Below are positions 52,573 to 63,000 of a DNA stretch of 64,000 nucleotides, in pieces (the first letter of the stretch is position 1; every line of letters begins with the position of its first letter). The stretch is taken from the NCBI GenBank assembly GCA_003999685.1, contig CP021223.1:1178001-1242000 (forward strand), read 5' to 3'. Under the pieces are notes generated by a model. It saw only the letters and a list, made by a program, of their open reading frames with translations, had not been told where the DNA came from and ran no database searches. This DNA comes from Taiwanofungus camphoratus. Taxonomy: Eukaryota > Basidiomycota > Agaricomycetes > Polyporales > Taiwanofungaceae. The position numbers were made by a program, and so were the translations under genes.

Positions 52573-54456
52573 TCAGTCCCGCGCCTGCACGAAGCTCCCC
52601 CGCAGCCACCGCAGGCTCTTCTCCCGCCTCAGCCCCGCCCCGAGCCCCGCACACGCGCGGTTGAAGAGCTTGCTCACGCGCGACCCCGGCGGCTCGGGCA
52701 CCATGTGCATGAACGACAGCAGCCCGTCGCCTTCCCTTCCCGCTAGTGTCTGAGCCTGAGCTCGTGGGGGAGGCGGCGCCGGCGTGCGCGGCGGCGGAGG
52801 CAGGCCCTTGGAGCCCGCTTGGGCATGAGCGTGCGCGGGTGCGCCGCGGGGGAGCTTGGGCGCGGGAAGAGGGAGGGGCAGAGGCGGGATCGGCCCAGCG
52901 GGGGCGGGCGGACGCACAGGCCGCAGGAGGAAGGGCGTGCTCCTCGCTCTGCGGAGGGGAGACGTCGGGCGAGAAGACGCGCCGCGGTGCTTCTGCTCCT
53001 CGGTAGAGCGGTCTTTGTCCGCAGCGGGCGGGCGAGGCGCGTCGGCGGCAGCTCGCTTCAACCCTGGCGACGCCGACGGGTCCGGGGCGTGCCTGCCCGC
53101 GTGCCCGAGCGAGGACGACCGCGGGCGGGGCTCCTTCGCCTGTGCGCGCCTGGTCTTCTCAAAGTCAAACTCGGGGAGCAGCTCGATGGACGGCCGCTGG
53201 TCGTGCTCGGCGTTCGCGGTGCTCTCCGTCGCGGCCGTCGTCGCGACGCTCGTGCTCGAGCGGGACGCGTGCGGCGAGAAGCCGACTCGCGCAAAGGTGG
53301 AGGATGACAAGGAGTGGACAAGCCTGTCAATGCGGTCCTCTGGACGCTGGGCGAGGACGGAGATGTGCTCTGCTCTTCCCACCTTGGCCGGCGCCATCGC
53401 CTTCACCTCGTTCCCCCGCACATGTTCGTCTTCCTCATGGGGGTCCTCTCCGATAGCGTCCAGAGGCGCGCCGGGCTCCTCGTACGAGGACTCGACGCAA
53501 GCAGTCGTGTCACTGTCGAGCTCCGCGTCCTCATCTTCCTCAAGGAAGCCGCCGCCGCTCACGTTGTACGCCTGCAGCTTCGCCATACTCTCTTCCAGGC
53601 GCGCCATGCTCTCGTCTGGATCGATGACCGTCAGCCTGTGAGCGCTCTGGCTGCCGTCCCTGTACGCGAGGCAGCCGTAAACGTGTGGGGAGCGGAACCG
53701 CGGCGGCGTCGGGGGCAGGGGCAGGTCCGGCGGCGCGCCGAGCCTGAGCCCCGAGGAAAGAGAGAGCGGGAACTCGGGCGGGGATGCGGGCGGGGAGGGG
53801 AACGCCGCGGCGAGCTGCTCGAGGCACGACTCGGTGCACGCGAGGAGATCGTCGACGCCCAGCTCGGGCGACGGCTCGTCTTCCGCCTCCCACGAGAAGT
53901 CATCGCCGTCCTCGAGATCACCCTCAAAGGACGTTCCCAGGCCGCTGTCTCTATTCCCGTCGCTGCGGTCCGGGGAGACCGCCATGTCCTCGGGGACGGT
54001 CCTGCTGAGGCGGAACGCACGCGAGAACTGGGCGTGTGCGTGGAAGTCGATTCCGCGGCGGCGTTGTGCACGCTCTTGGAGAGTGATCTCGGGCTGGAGT
54101 GAGGGAGCGACGGCCAGTTCTTCCAAGTTCAAGCCGAGACCGAGTCGGGACGAAGGGGTCTTATTCGGACGCTCCGTCTTTCGTGCAGGATGCCTGTTCC
54201 CTATGGGAAGCAGCACAGGGCTCGGAGTGGATTGTGCCAAGGGTGTGGCATGGCCGCGTTTGGGGGTGGAGAACACGACGCTGTCACAAGAGAAGGAGCC
54301 GTAAGAGTAGAGACTGTGTCTGTTGCTGCTCTGGTGCGGAGGGGTGCAGGGAGGCAGAGTGTCGGGAGAGCTGTACGTTGAAGACATGGAGCTATCATGC
54401 TCTGCGGAACGCGGCACAGAACGTTGATGATGGTGGGGAGGAGGTGGGGTGCGCAT
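52573..54456 (-). CDS. Conserved-looking disordered protein, 627 residues, single exon
   Basis: I do not recognise it. One uninterrupted frame of 627 codons from the ATG at 54456 (MRTPPPPHHHQRS) to 52573; an intronless gene this long is unusual here. Most of it is low-complexity: Ser/Pro at the N-terminus, an acidic stretch (FEGDLEDGDDFSWEAEDEPS), a Pro-rich section and a Pro/Ala/Arg-rich C-terminal third. Possible ordered or short-motif parts are GIDFHAHAQFSRAFRLSRTV, VDDLLACTESCLEQLAAAF, a helix MARLEESMAKLQAYN and a basic C-terminal helix RVSKLFNRACAGLGAGLRRE. Strong GC bias makes all six frames long, but this frame alone holds structured acidic and helical patches, so I favour it. It may be a regulatory or scaffolding protein. 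Confidence 0.62.
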   Translation of the reverse strand: MRTPPPPHHHQRSVPRSAEHDSSMSSTYSSPDTLPPCTPPHQSSNRHSLYSYGSFSCDSVVFSTPKRGHATPLAQSTPSPVLLPIGNRHPARKTERPNKTPSSRLGLGLNLEELAVAPSLQPEITLQERAQRRRGIDFHAHAQFSRAFRLSRTVPEDMAVSPDRSDGNRDSGLGTSFEGDLEDGDDFSWEAEDEPSPELGVDDLLACTESCLEQLAAAFPSPPASPPEFPLSLSSGLRLGAPPDLPLPPTPPRFRSPHVYGCLAYRDGSQSAHRLTVIDPDESMARLEESMAKLQAYNVSGGGFLEEDEDAELDSDTTACVESSYEEPGAPLDAIGEDPHEEDEHVRGNEVKAMAPAKVGRAEHISVLAQRPEDRIDRLVHSLSSSTFARVGFSPHASRSSTSVATTAATESTANAEHDQRPSIELLPEFDFEKTRRAQAKEPRPRSSSLGHAGRHAPDPSASPGLKRAAADAPRPPAADKDRSTEEQKHRGASSRPTSPLRRARSTPFLLRPVRPPAPAGPIPPLPLPLPAPKLPRGAPAHAHAQAGSKGLPPPPRTPAPPPPRAQAQTLAGREGDGLLSFMHMVPEPPGSRVSKLFNRACAGLGAGLRREKSLRWLRGSFVQARD

Positions 54457-55079
54457 GGCGTGGCGGTCGCTGCTGCCTACGTGTCTGCCCACCGTGCGGA
54501 CGAGACGGGTGACAGAGGGATGGCCAAATCAAACACTGCACGCACGGATATGGGTCAGAAACATGTCATCGGTGCGTGATCGAAACGGTACCGGATGATG
54601 GCACCGACTGCTTGACAGGTGCTTACTATAAGCACAAACGCCCCACTTACCTGAGCGGTGAGAAGTCAGTGGCGGGGCGTGGGTGCGGGCGCGCAGGAAT
54701 CCTAGTGACCCCTGCGGTAATAGTCGACACCGCCGGTCGTTTATGAGCACTATGCGACGATTCCATTCGGTGGCGCGGAAGCGCTGGGGCATTATGGAAT
54801 GATAGGTTAGAGTCGGTGAATTCCAAGGGCCTCATCGGGAAGACGGATGGTGAGGTCGTCGGGATGGATGGCTGTCGCGACACCGGCTCAGTCCCGTAGC
54901 AACGTCGACCATTGCATTGCAGACCACAACAGAGAATACATTGTAGGCAGGTGACGGTGCGGAGAACAACATCCTCGATCATGACACATGCCTCTTTTGG
55001 TAGTCCGCGCTCCCGCCTCGACCATCCATTTCTAATTCTATTCATCGCCGACTCCCCATTCCCCTGCCTCGTTGCCACC
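54457..55079. other. Upstream region of the disordered-protein gene
   Basis: 623 bases with a small inverted repeat GTGCTTACTATAAGCAC near 54622. No gene called. Confidence 0.45.
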
Positions 55080-56297
55080 TCAGAAATGCAGGATCAGTGT
55101 CCAGAACTTCAACACAACGCACGCGTCGGTGCACACACGGCAGTGATCATCAATACTACACCGGGAGCAGCGTGATGATATTCCGCTCATGGAGTTTTCG
55201 ATGAAAGATGCCAGAACACTACCGTCCGAGTCTCCCCTTCCCTCGAGCACGAACCGCTTCAGGCCAGCGAATCGATCCCCGGCGAGAGCCCGGTCTAAGG
55301 CCCCCCAATCGAGCGCACGCAGGTCGCCAAACTGCACACGCGGCGCCCACGTCATGTCGTTCTTGCGGACGGCAAGCATGATCACCTCGATGCCCGGCGC
55401 AGACAGCTGCGCGACAAGGGTGGCCGCCCACGGGAGGTTCCTGTTCTCCGGCACGCGCATATCGGGCAGATCCAAGCCCAGCGCGAATGTGCGCAGCCTA
55501 GTGCAGGGCGCCAGAGTGAACTGAGTGCGTCCGAGTACGCCTAATGCATCCCGTGAGACAACACTATCGACGATGATGGACGGAGGAATGCGGTACCTTC
55601 AAGGGCCTCTTTTGTATCCACGTGGAGGTCTAGTTTCTTCAGAGTAGACCCGAACGTCTGCAGCATGGTCAGGCAGTAGTTGGCATCGGCCTATGTATAG
55701 ATGCACAACACCAACGACTCGAGCCGGACGTGCGGGTCGCACAACCAGCCCAACAACGGCTCACGCACTCGTCTCACTACCTCGAGACTGCGCAGAGTCC
55801 GCGGCAGCGGCGCGCCCACGCCCACGCTCGCACCCTCGTCCTTCGCCTCGAAACGGACCAGATCGAACGACAGCGCCTCCAGCAGCAGGAACGACGCCAC
55901 GAGCGCGACGAGGTCCGCGCGCGACGCGAAGCGCACCTTGCGCAGCGCGAGGCGCGTCACGCCGGGCAGGTGCGCGACCAGCGCCGCGTGCAGCGCGCCC
56001 GGGACCCTGAGGCCGGTCAAGACGCTGAGGCCGCCCAGCGCGAGCGTGATGACGGCGGGGAGGCGCGCGAGGAACGCGTAGCACGCGGGGTCGGCCTCCC
56101 ATGCGCGCGAGCGAGGCGAGGAGGAGCGGGTGGAAGGTTGTCGCGGAGACGGGGTCGAGCACCGTGTGCGCGAAGCGGTGGTAGCGCGCGGTTTGCAGGA
56201 AGGCGCGGCTGGCGAGGCTGCATGCCGCGAGTGCCGCGCGGTCGTGCAGGTGGTCGATGATTCTGTCGTAGAGCTCGGGCGGGAGATTGGGGACCAT
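55080..56297 (-). pseudogene. F-box protein gene, apparently disrupted
   Basis: The start MVPNLPPELYDRIIDHLHDR at 56297 and the following AALAACSLASRAFLQTARYH form a typical N-terminal F-box, the Skp1-binding part of SCF ubiquitin ligases. The rest is leucine-rich, like the variable LRR-like part of the large Agaricomycete F-box family (ALGGLSVLTGLRVPGALHAA, RSLEVVRRVREPLLGWLCDP, then after an intron near 55600 FTLAPCTRLRTFALGLDLPD). Two problems: a +1 frame change near 56105 between HPLLLASLAR and the ADPACYAFLARLP frame, and an in-frame TAG at 55691. The stop could be removed by a 78-base intron whose donor is GTGCGTGAG near 55768, but that intron looks like coding sequence. No good splice pair repairs the frame change. 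Either a decayed copy, an assembly error or unusual splicing. The last exon's end near 55080 is uncertain. Confidence 0.68.
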
Positions 56298-57162
56298 CGT
56301 GGCGGACGAGGCTTGGCTGTGTAGACGACTAGATCTCGTTCAACAATGCACCTTGTACTCGTACCACCACCTGGTCGTCTTTTTCCCATGCCCACTGAGG
56401 GGCAGGGGGGGGTGTGTTCCCTCGACAGCAATGTTGTTGTACCTCTAGCAGATAATGGTGTAGTGTTGACACTGTTGTCTGCTAGCCCAGCCTAACAGTA
56501 GGTGGTTGCTGGGTGACCTGGTGGTGGAGTCCTCCCTTAGTAAAGGAGGTTCACAAGAGGGTCTCACCAATGCTCTAGGCTCTTCTGCTGCTTGCTGTCT
56601 CTGACAGTGAGTAGTGGGTCTCCCCAATATGGGGCTCTTTGTTCACACCCATTGTTTGGGAGGCTGCTTGCTGCAACTGCAGGAGGAGTTTGTCCTGGTT
56701 CTAGGGCCAAGGGCTTACAACTGCCAGGAACCAAATGGGAAGGTGCTTATGGCCATCCATGAATGTGGAAGAGCTTCCTGCCCAAAAGGGTCTGATAAGA
56801 ATAGGGGACAATAAGATGGGGAATGTTGTGAAAACAAGCTGACCTCATGGACAGACCACTCCTCATCAGCTTTGCTTAGTTGAGGACGTTAGTAGGGATA
56901 ACTCAAACTCCAGGGCAGGCATTCCTTACACTTTTGGAAGTTCCATGATTCACACTCTGGTAGCAGCCTCTGCAAAACAGAGAGCCCTGACAGTTATCAC
57001 AGGAATCTGCATTTTAGGGCATCAGCAAACTGGCTGTGGGGTTACAGGAAAGCAGGCCAGGTTGGTCACCTGAACAACCCACCGGGCCATAGCAGGGATC
57101 TGGGAGAATCCGGTCTCTGGCTCAAGAGGTCAAAATCCTCTGTCAGTGAATCTCTGAAGAAG
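56298..57162. repeat. Unclassified non-coding sequence, probably repeat-derived
   Basis: From about 56430 the composition changes from the very GC-rich gene region to a moderate-GC, TG-rich sequence with no open frame over 66 codons. It has a short inverted pair CTAGCAGA / TCTGCTAG (56446-56453 and 56479-56486) beside TGTTGACACTGTTG, which could be an LTR edge. I could not assign it to a family. Confidence 0.4.
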
Positions 57163-57708
57163 TGTTACGGGGGAGTCTACGCCTGTAGGTGACTACTATG
57201 ATGGTGAGTTGTTGAGTAGTCAGGTGTGAAGTGTAGACAAGGAGTCAGCCTTGACGATAAGTATACACCTAAGTCTTCAACCGTTAGCCCAACGGTCTCA
57301 AGAGAGTTGCGGGCTAAGTCACAGCCTAAGTCCTAGTGTAGTCACAAGGATATAGATGGTCTGAGAAGACCCGTTGAATAGATGAGGGTATGGGGGCCTA
57401 AGCCTGGTCATAAAGTATAAATGGTAACAATGGCACCAAAGTACACGGTGTAACTAAGGAGGACAAGATTGGGGTGCTCCGCAGTGAGCCAAACCCTTAA
57501 GTACTATGGTGGGTTTAGGGCAAGCTAGCCCTCACTCCCATGGGTGCCAGTATCTAAGTGTCCATAAGTCAGAGGTCCGATGATGAGGCCTGTAGCCTCC
57601 TGGGCCCCGAATCGTGATTTTAGGAGCTTTCTAATCCCCTGACAGACCATCCTATAACTCTTCTACAGCCTACGACAGGTGGGATAGGTTCCTATAATGT
57701 TCTTAACA
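57163..57708 (-). repeat. LTR-like copy related to the chromovirus LTR
   Basis: The first ~415 bases (57163 to about 57580) align in the same orientation with 59419-59842 at roughly 90% identity by eye. It opens TGTTACGGGGG and may close TTCTTAACA at 57708, giving TG..CA ends; the last ~125 bases do not align with the other LTR. Fossil: a solo or partnered LTR from an older, related element. Differences from the other copy are mostly transitions. Confidence 0.7.
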
Positions 57709-59418
57709 CCTCCTTTCCTTCCTAAACCCTTCTAACACCCTAAGAAGTCCCCTAGGTCGTATCAGTGTGAGGTGAACTATTCTTGCGCTGATACGACCTA
57801 GGGGACCCTGGTACCTAGGGAGTGCTCCGCAACGTGGCTAGGAGGTAGTGTGAGGATGTGAGGGGAGGAGCTACAACCTGTATGATACCAGGAAACCTGT
57901 ATGTCTTGTTTTTGTAAGTGGGGGAGTAAGGGGTCAAGGGTCCTGCACAACAGGATCTTGTTCCTAAGTGCTATACGATCCCTAAGGCCTTGCGAGGCCC
58001 TCCGAAGTACGCGAAGTCCTTCGAGGTTCTGCGAAGTCCTTCGAAGTTTTAGCTAAATCACACAAGCTGACTTCGTAGGCTGTATGGAGTTAGGGAGCAA
58101 TAAGCCAATAGACTATAGTTTCAACTGAGCGGCAGAGGGTATGAGACTGCTGCGAAGTCTTTTAGCTAGAGTTAGCTAAAGGGCGTAAGGCTTAGAGGTT
58201 TGTTAGAACGAGGTGGGCGAGGTTTGGCTAGCGTAGGAGACCTGTAGGGGAGGTCGGATGGTTCAGAGAGCTAATACTTGGAATAGAAATTGGAGAACAA
58301 GGTTGCTGGAGGCTCCGAAGTGTCTGATGATCTCAGGGTGTAGGTCAGAGAGTTTGAGGGCGTAGGGAGATGTACTATAACCTGAAATAAAGGCTATGAG
58401 AGAGTCGTAGGGCTATTTGTAGGACATAGGGATGGCGCAACGTGAGCCTAAGGGTATAACTAAGGCGGAGGCCTACCGGATAGGTGTTATGAGATGTGCT
58501 GAAGAGTGCGAAGTCACGGTGACCTCATGGATCGTAGTGCATAGTTCAGGAAGCGTAGACGTGGTTCGTAGATATATCGCAAGCGTAGACATAGTTCAAA
58601 GAAACAGAAACAGAGCTGGGGTGGAGACTTAGGGGCTTAGGACCGTTCCTAAGGTTGTACTCGCAGCACTTCTCTGAGATCGGAGCTACAGGGGAACTTT
58701 GTATTCCAAAGAGAGAAGCGTGCACTGAGGGGTCTCTGTCGTACATAGTAAACTACCTCTGACTAAATAGGGGAGCATGAGGTGAACTATTCTTGTGCGA
58801 AGTGATCCTTGCACTTCCGAAATGTGTACTACAGCGCATGGGCTCCGAAGTGAACACGAGGAGGATAGGAACTAAATAGGAACTGAAACAGGGGAACTAT
58901 GTTCGGTAGAAAGGTGACCAAGTTCATTCATGAGGGCGGGATGACTATCCGAGAGCAGCCATGCGCCATGATCAACTATCTTAGTGGGCTAAGAGCGTAC
59001 GAAGTTCTTAGCAGCGGGACTTGGCCTAATTGGAGTAGGAGGTGTCCTAACTGGGTGGAGGATCATATGGATACGCCATAGGAGGACCTTATGGCATAGG
59101 ATCGAGACCCATGGGGTGCGCAAGGCTTTCTAAGTCCAGCTTCCGGAACTTCAGACCGTTTCGGAGCCTATCGGAGGTAGCTGTAATCACAAGAGCTAGG
59201 AGAGACTTAGCTAAGACCTCTTAGCTAAACCCATAATGAGTAATGTAGTAGCTAGGACCTAGATCCAATAGAACAGTATGGGAGGGCCGGCAGTGTCCGA
59301 TAGTGGACTTAGCAGGAGTTAGGGACTTTATGACTAGCATTCGAAACCTCGTAGCACCTCGTGTGACTTCGCAAGACTTCATAGGGTGTTAGAAGGGTTT
59401 AGAAAGGAAAGGAGGCAT
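57709..59418. mobile_element. 1.7 kb non-coding interior between two LTR copies, with inverted ends
   Basis: The left end (about 57709-57742) and right end (about 59383-59416) are inverted copies of one another over about 34 bases with one mismatch, each a pyrimidine or purine tract abutting a TGTTA/TAACA LTR edge. The interior has no open frame over about 66 codons. It is rich in short motifs such as GCGAAGTCCTTCGAAG and TTAGCTAA, with a perfect hairpin near the left end. Two readings: the interior of a short non-autonomous LTR element (TRIM-like), or a separate element with terminal inverted repeats inserted between LTRs. I could not find a clear target-site duplication. Confidence 0.45.
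57747..57806. repeat. Perfect 19-bp hairpin, 22-base loop
   Basis: GTCCCCTAGGTCGTATCAG (57747-57765) is exactly complementary to 57788-57806. The loop contains GAGGTGAACTATTCTTG, which recurs near 58770 outside any hairpin. It lies just inside the left inverted end of the 1.7 kb repeat interior. Confidence 0.85.
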
Positions 59419-59989
59419 TGTTATGGGGGGTCTACGCCCATAGGTGACTACCGTGATGGGGGGTCGTTGAGTAGTCAGACGTGAAGTGTAAACGAGGAGT
59501 CAGCCTGGCTGACGACAAGTACACGTCTAAGTCTTCAACCGCTAGCCCAACGGTCTCGAGAGAGTTGCGGGCTAAGTCACAGCCTAAGTCCTAGTGTAGT
59601 CACAAGGATATAGATGGTCTAAGGCGACCCGTTGAATAGACGAAGGTATAGGGGCCTAAGCCCAGTCGTAAAGTACAAATGGTAACGACAGCACCAAAGT
59701 ACACAGTGTAACTAAGGAGGACAAGATTGGGGTGCTCCGCAGTGAGCCAACCCCTTAAGTACTATGGTGGGTTTAGGGCAAGCCAGCCCTCGCTCCCACG
59801 GGTACCAGCACCTAAGCGTCCATAAGTCAGAGGCCCGAGTGGTCCCTCCTGAGGAACAGTCCATAACTAAGCAGGTGACGGTCAGCCCGTCAGGAATAAT
59901 GGTGATGATTGTAAGTGTATACGACCCGCTAGTCCGGTATAGTGAAGAGAAACGAAAATGTATGTTCGCACCATTACCGCCTTGTAACA
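59419..59989 (-). repeat. 3' LTR of Ty3/gypsy chromovirus
   Basis: 571 bases with TGTTA..TAACA ends on both strands. On the minus strand it directly follows a purine tract, and the element's last open stretch ends just before that tract, so this is the 3' LTR. Related to 57163-57580. Confidence 0.8.
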
Positions 59990-60005
59990 TTACCCCCCTC
60001 TCAAG
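59990..60005 (-). other. Polypurine tract of the chromovirus
   Basis: Read on the minus strand: CTTGAGAGGGGGGTAA, immediately before the LTR's TGTTAC edge. This is the expected priming site for plus-strand DNA synthesis in LTR elements. Confidence 0.75.
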
Positions 60006-63000
60006 GACTTGTCGCCCCGATGATCGAACCCTCAGCGTCTGACCCCTCTTGTTCTGATTTGACCCTGGCTCGTGGCCGGAGGGTGTCGGACTGGTCAGAA
60101 AGGATATCGTTGTTGCTGGTATGCATGCAGTCATGACTCCAATGTCCCATTTGTCGGCATTGTATGCAGAAGGGGGAGTTCCCCCCACTGGTTGAGCTAG
60201 GGGCACCACCAGTGATAGAGTTGGACGGGCCATCACTGGCAGAAGGGGCCTGTGTTCTGGCCTGATGTCGTGGTGGTATCAGGTTGTCTATGACATCCAT
60301 TAGAGGGGAGCGTATGAGGACGGCGAGCAGGTTGCAGGCTGCTCGGCTTGCATCTATGTGGAGAGTGGCCAACTGCCACGTTGTCAGGTTGTTGCCATTT
60401 GGCCCAAGGCCTGTTTGCCTTCGTTCGAGTGTGGCCAAGCTGCCAGCCTCTCACGCGACAATGACCAGTGTCCGGTAAATGTTCGTCAACTCCCACAGGT
60501 CTGGCCAAGCCAACAGCCGGGTGTCTATTTCTGGCCATAGATCAGCATCCACCAGGGCCCAGGCAGTGCAATGCGCAAGCCTCCACTGATTGTACTGATC
60601 GTCGGACACTGCCAATGGGGGCACTGTCTTCTGAATGTTTTGGTATGGGTGTGCGCGTGTGTGCCTTGCTCGTACTCGGGGTGTGAGGTCTCGTACCCTT
60701 GCTGTGCTGTGGTTCAAGTAGACAGATAGCTGTTGGGGATCTGTATGAGTGGACATCGTAGTGCCGTGCCTCTGCTGAATGTCGGCTGTATGCAGCTCTG
60801 CAGATCCGGGTGTAGCAGGCGTTGACCTGGGGCCTTGTAGGCAACCTGTTGACCTTCTTATATTCTTCCAGAAGGTCGGGCAAGTTCATTAAGTCCGCCT
60901 CAGACTGCCATGTATTAGCAGAGTTTGGCCATCCAACCCATTTGATCAGGAACTGCCATTTCCCACACTGGGCACGATGCCCGTGAATGGCTTCGACTTC
61001 GTATTCTTCATCGCCATCGACTAATTCTGGGGGCGGCCTTGTGAAGTTCGGACCATGTTCCTTGGTTTCCCTGTATGGTGTCAACAGCGATGCATGGAAT
61101 ACTGGATGTATCTTCCATGCCCTTGGTAGCTGAAGCTTGTACGTTAGCGGTCCTAGGACTTCGGCTATCTTGAGTGGTCCTACTCACTTTGGGGAAAACT
61201 TCCTCAGGGTCTTTAGGCGGAGGTTAGTTGCTTCTAGCCAAACCTGCGTCCCCTTCTCAAATGGCTGCCATATGGTTCAAGCCCTTTCTGTCATCAACTG
61301 CACAGCTAGATCCTGTGCTGCCAGTGCTTCCTTTCTGAACTCTCTGATGGCTAAGAGTCGGTCCTTGATTGATGGGTACCTTTCCGATGCCTTTGGTGAT
61401 CCGATTGCCTTTGGATCATATCCCATAATCAGCTTAAATGGTGACTCCCTTCTTCCAGCATGCGGCACCTGATTGTGTGCGAATTCAAATTCTGGGATAA
61501 ACTTTGCCCAGTTGTGAGGATTGTTGGCACACAGGATCCTCCATGCAGCTTCGAGTTCCTGATTGACACGCTCAGTGCTTCCATCAGACTGCAGATGGTA
61601 GGCAGTGCTCATGGCCGCTTTGACACCTGTCAGTTTGCACCACTCCCGGAACACTGTTGCTGCGAACTGTGGGCCTCGGTCCGATATGATTCTGTTGGGT
61701 AGCCCATATCGCCGGTAAATGTTCTGATGGAGTGCCTCGGCTGTTCCTACTGCATCGATGGTTTTGTTGCAAGGAACCAGGACTATCCCTTTGGACAGTT
61801 CTCGGTCCACCACTACCATTAGTGCGTCAGATCCACGCGATTCAGGTAGGTCTGTGATGAAGTCGACTGAGATGTGTGAGAATGGCCTGGAGTTCGGTTC
61901 CATTGAGATGGGTTGCATTGGTGGTCGTGTTGGACGCGTGTTGACCTTATTCTCCTGGCATTTGGCGCAGCCTTTCACGTAGTTTTCGATAAACGTGGTC
62001 ATGTCATTCCAGAACCAGTCTCTTCTGGCGATGGCAAATGTTCCCTGTGCTCCTGGATGGGCCATAGCTGGGGTGTCATGGCAAAGTCGAATAACTTCTC
62101 TGCGCAAGTCGTCACTAGGGGGTACGTAGATTCGATTTTTGTACAGAATCAATCCATCCTGCACATCCCAATCGGCCAATGTTGTGTGCGCAAATCCAGT
62201 GCCCTTGAATGGTGGTACTTTCCCCCGTTTTAAAGCGTCAATCGTCTCGATGACCATGCTGTCACGACTTCGGTGTTGCCAGATGCGCTCGATGAGGTCA
62301 ACATTAACTGCCTTTGCAAACAGTGTTTCTGGTAAGAGGACAATGTCCTCATTGTCCCTCTCACCCCCTGGATGTCCTGGTCTACGTGATAGGGCGTCCG
62401 CCACTACGAGTTGTTTACCCTTTCGATTCTCCAGTAGTAAGTCAAACTGCGATAGCAGCAGTTGCCATCGTGCCTGGTGTCGTGTTAGCCGTTGGGCTTC
62501 TCTGAAGTATGTCAGGTTCTTGTGGTCCGTTATAACTGTGACCGGGTGCTTTGCGCCCTCCAGGTGGTGACGCCATTCCTCAAGTGCTCGTACGATTGCC
62601 AGTAGTTCTCTATCATAGATCTGATAGTTCCGTTCTGCTTCCTTCAGCGATTTTGAAAGGAATGCCACCGGGTGAAGTTTCCCATCAGGGCCCTCCTGTT
62701 GCAGTACTGCATCTGTTGCAACCAGTGAGGCATCGGCCTCAATTACAAACGGTTTCTCAGGGTCGGGCATGGTGAGTACTGGGGCCTCACAGAAATGGCG
62801 TTTAAGTGCCTCGAAGGCTGCCTGGCACTTGTTCGACCAGTTTCAAGCTACCCCCTTCTTCTTAAGTGCATTCAGGGGGTGGGCGATGTTCGAGAATCTG
62901 CGTATAAACCGTCAATAGTAATTGGCGAGGCCCAGGAATCGTTCCACGTCCTTGACTTTGGTCGGTATGGGCCATTCATCAATGCCCTGCAGCTTGCCAG

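Noticed and set aside
53314-54102. 262-codon plus-strand frame
   Set aside because: Antisense shadow of the disordered-protein gene in very GC-rich DNA.
55730-56260. 176-codon plus-strand frame
   Set aside because: Antisense shadow of the F-box gene.
57060-57162. Possible tRNA-like sequence
   Set aside because: Some stem-like pieces but no A and B boxes with correct spacing and no cloverleaf I could draw.
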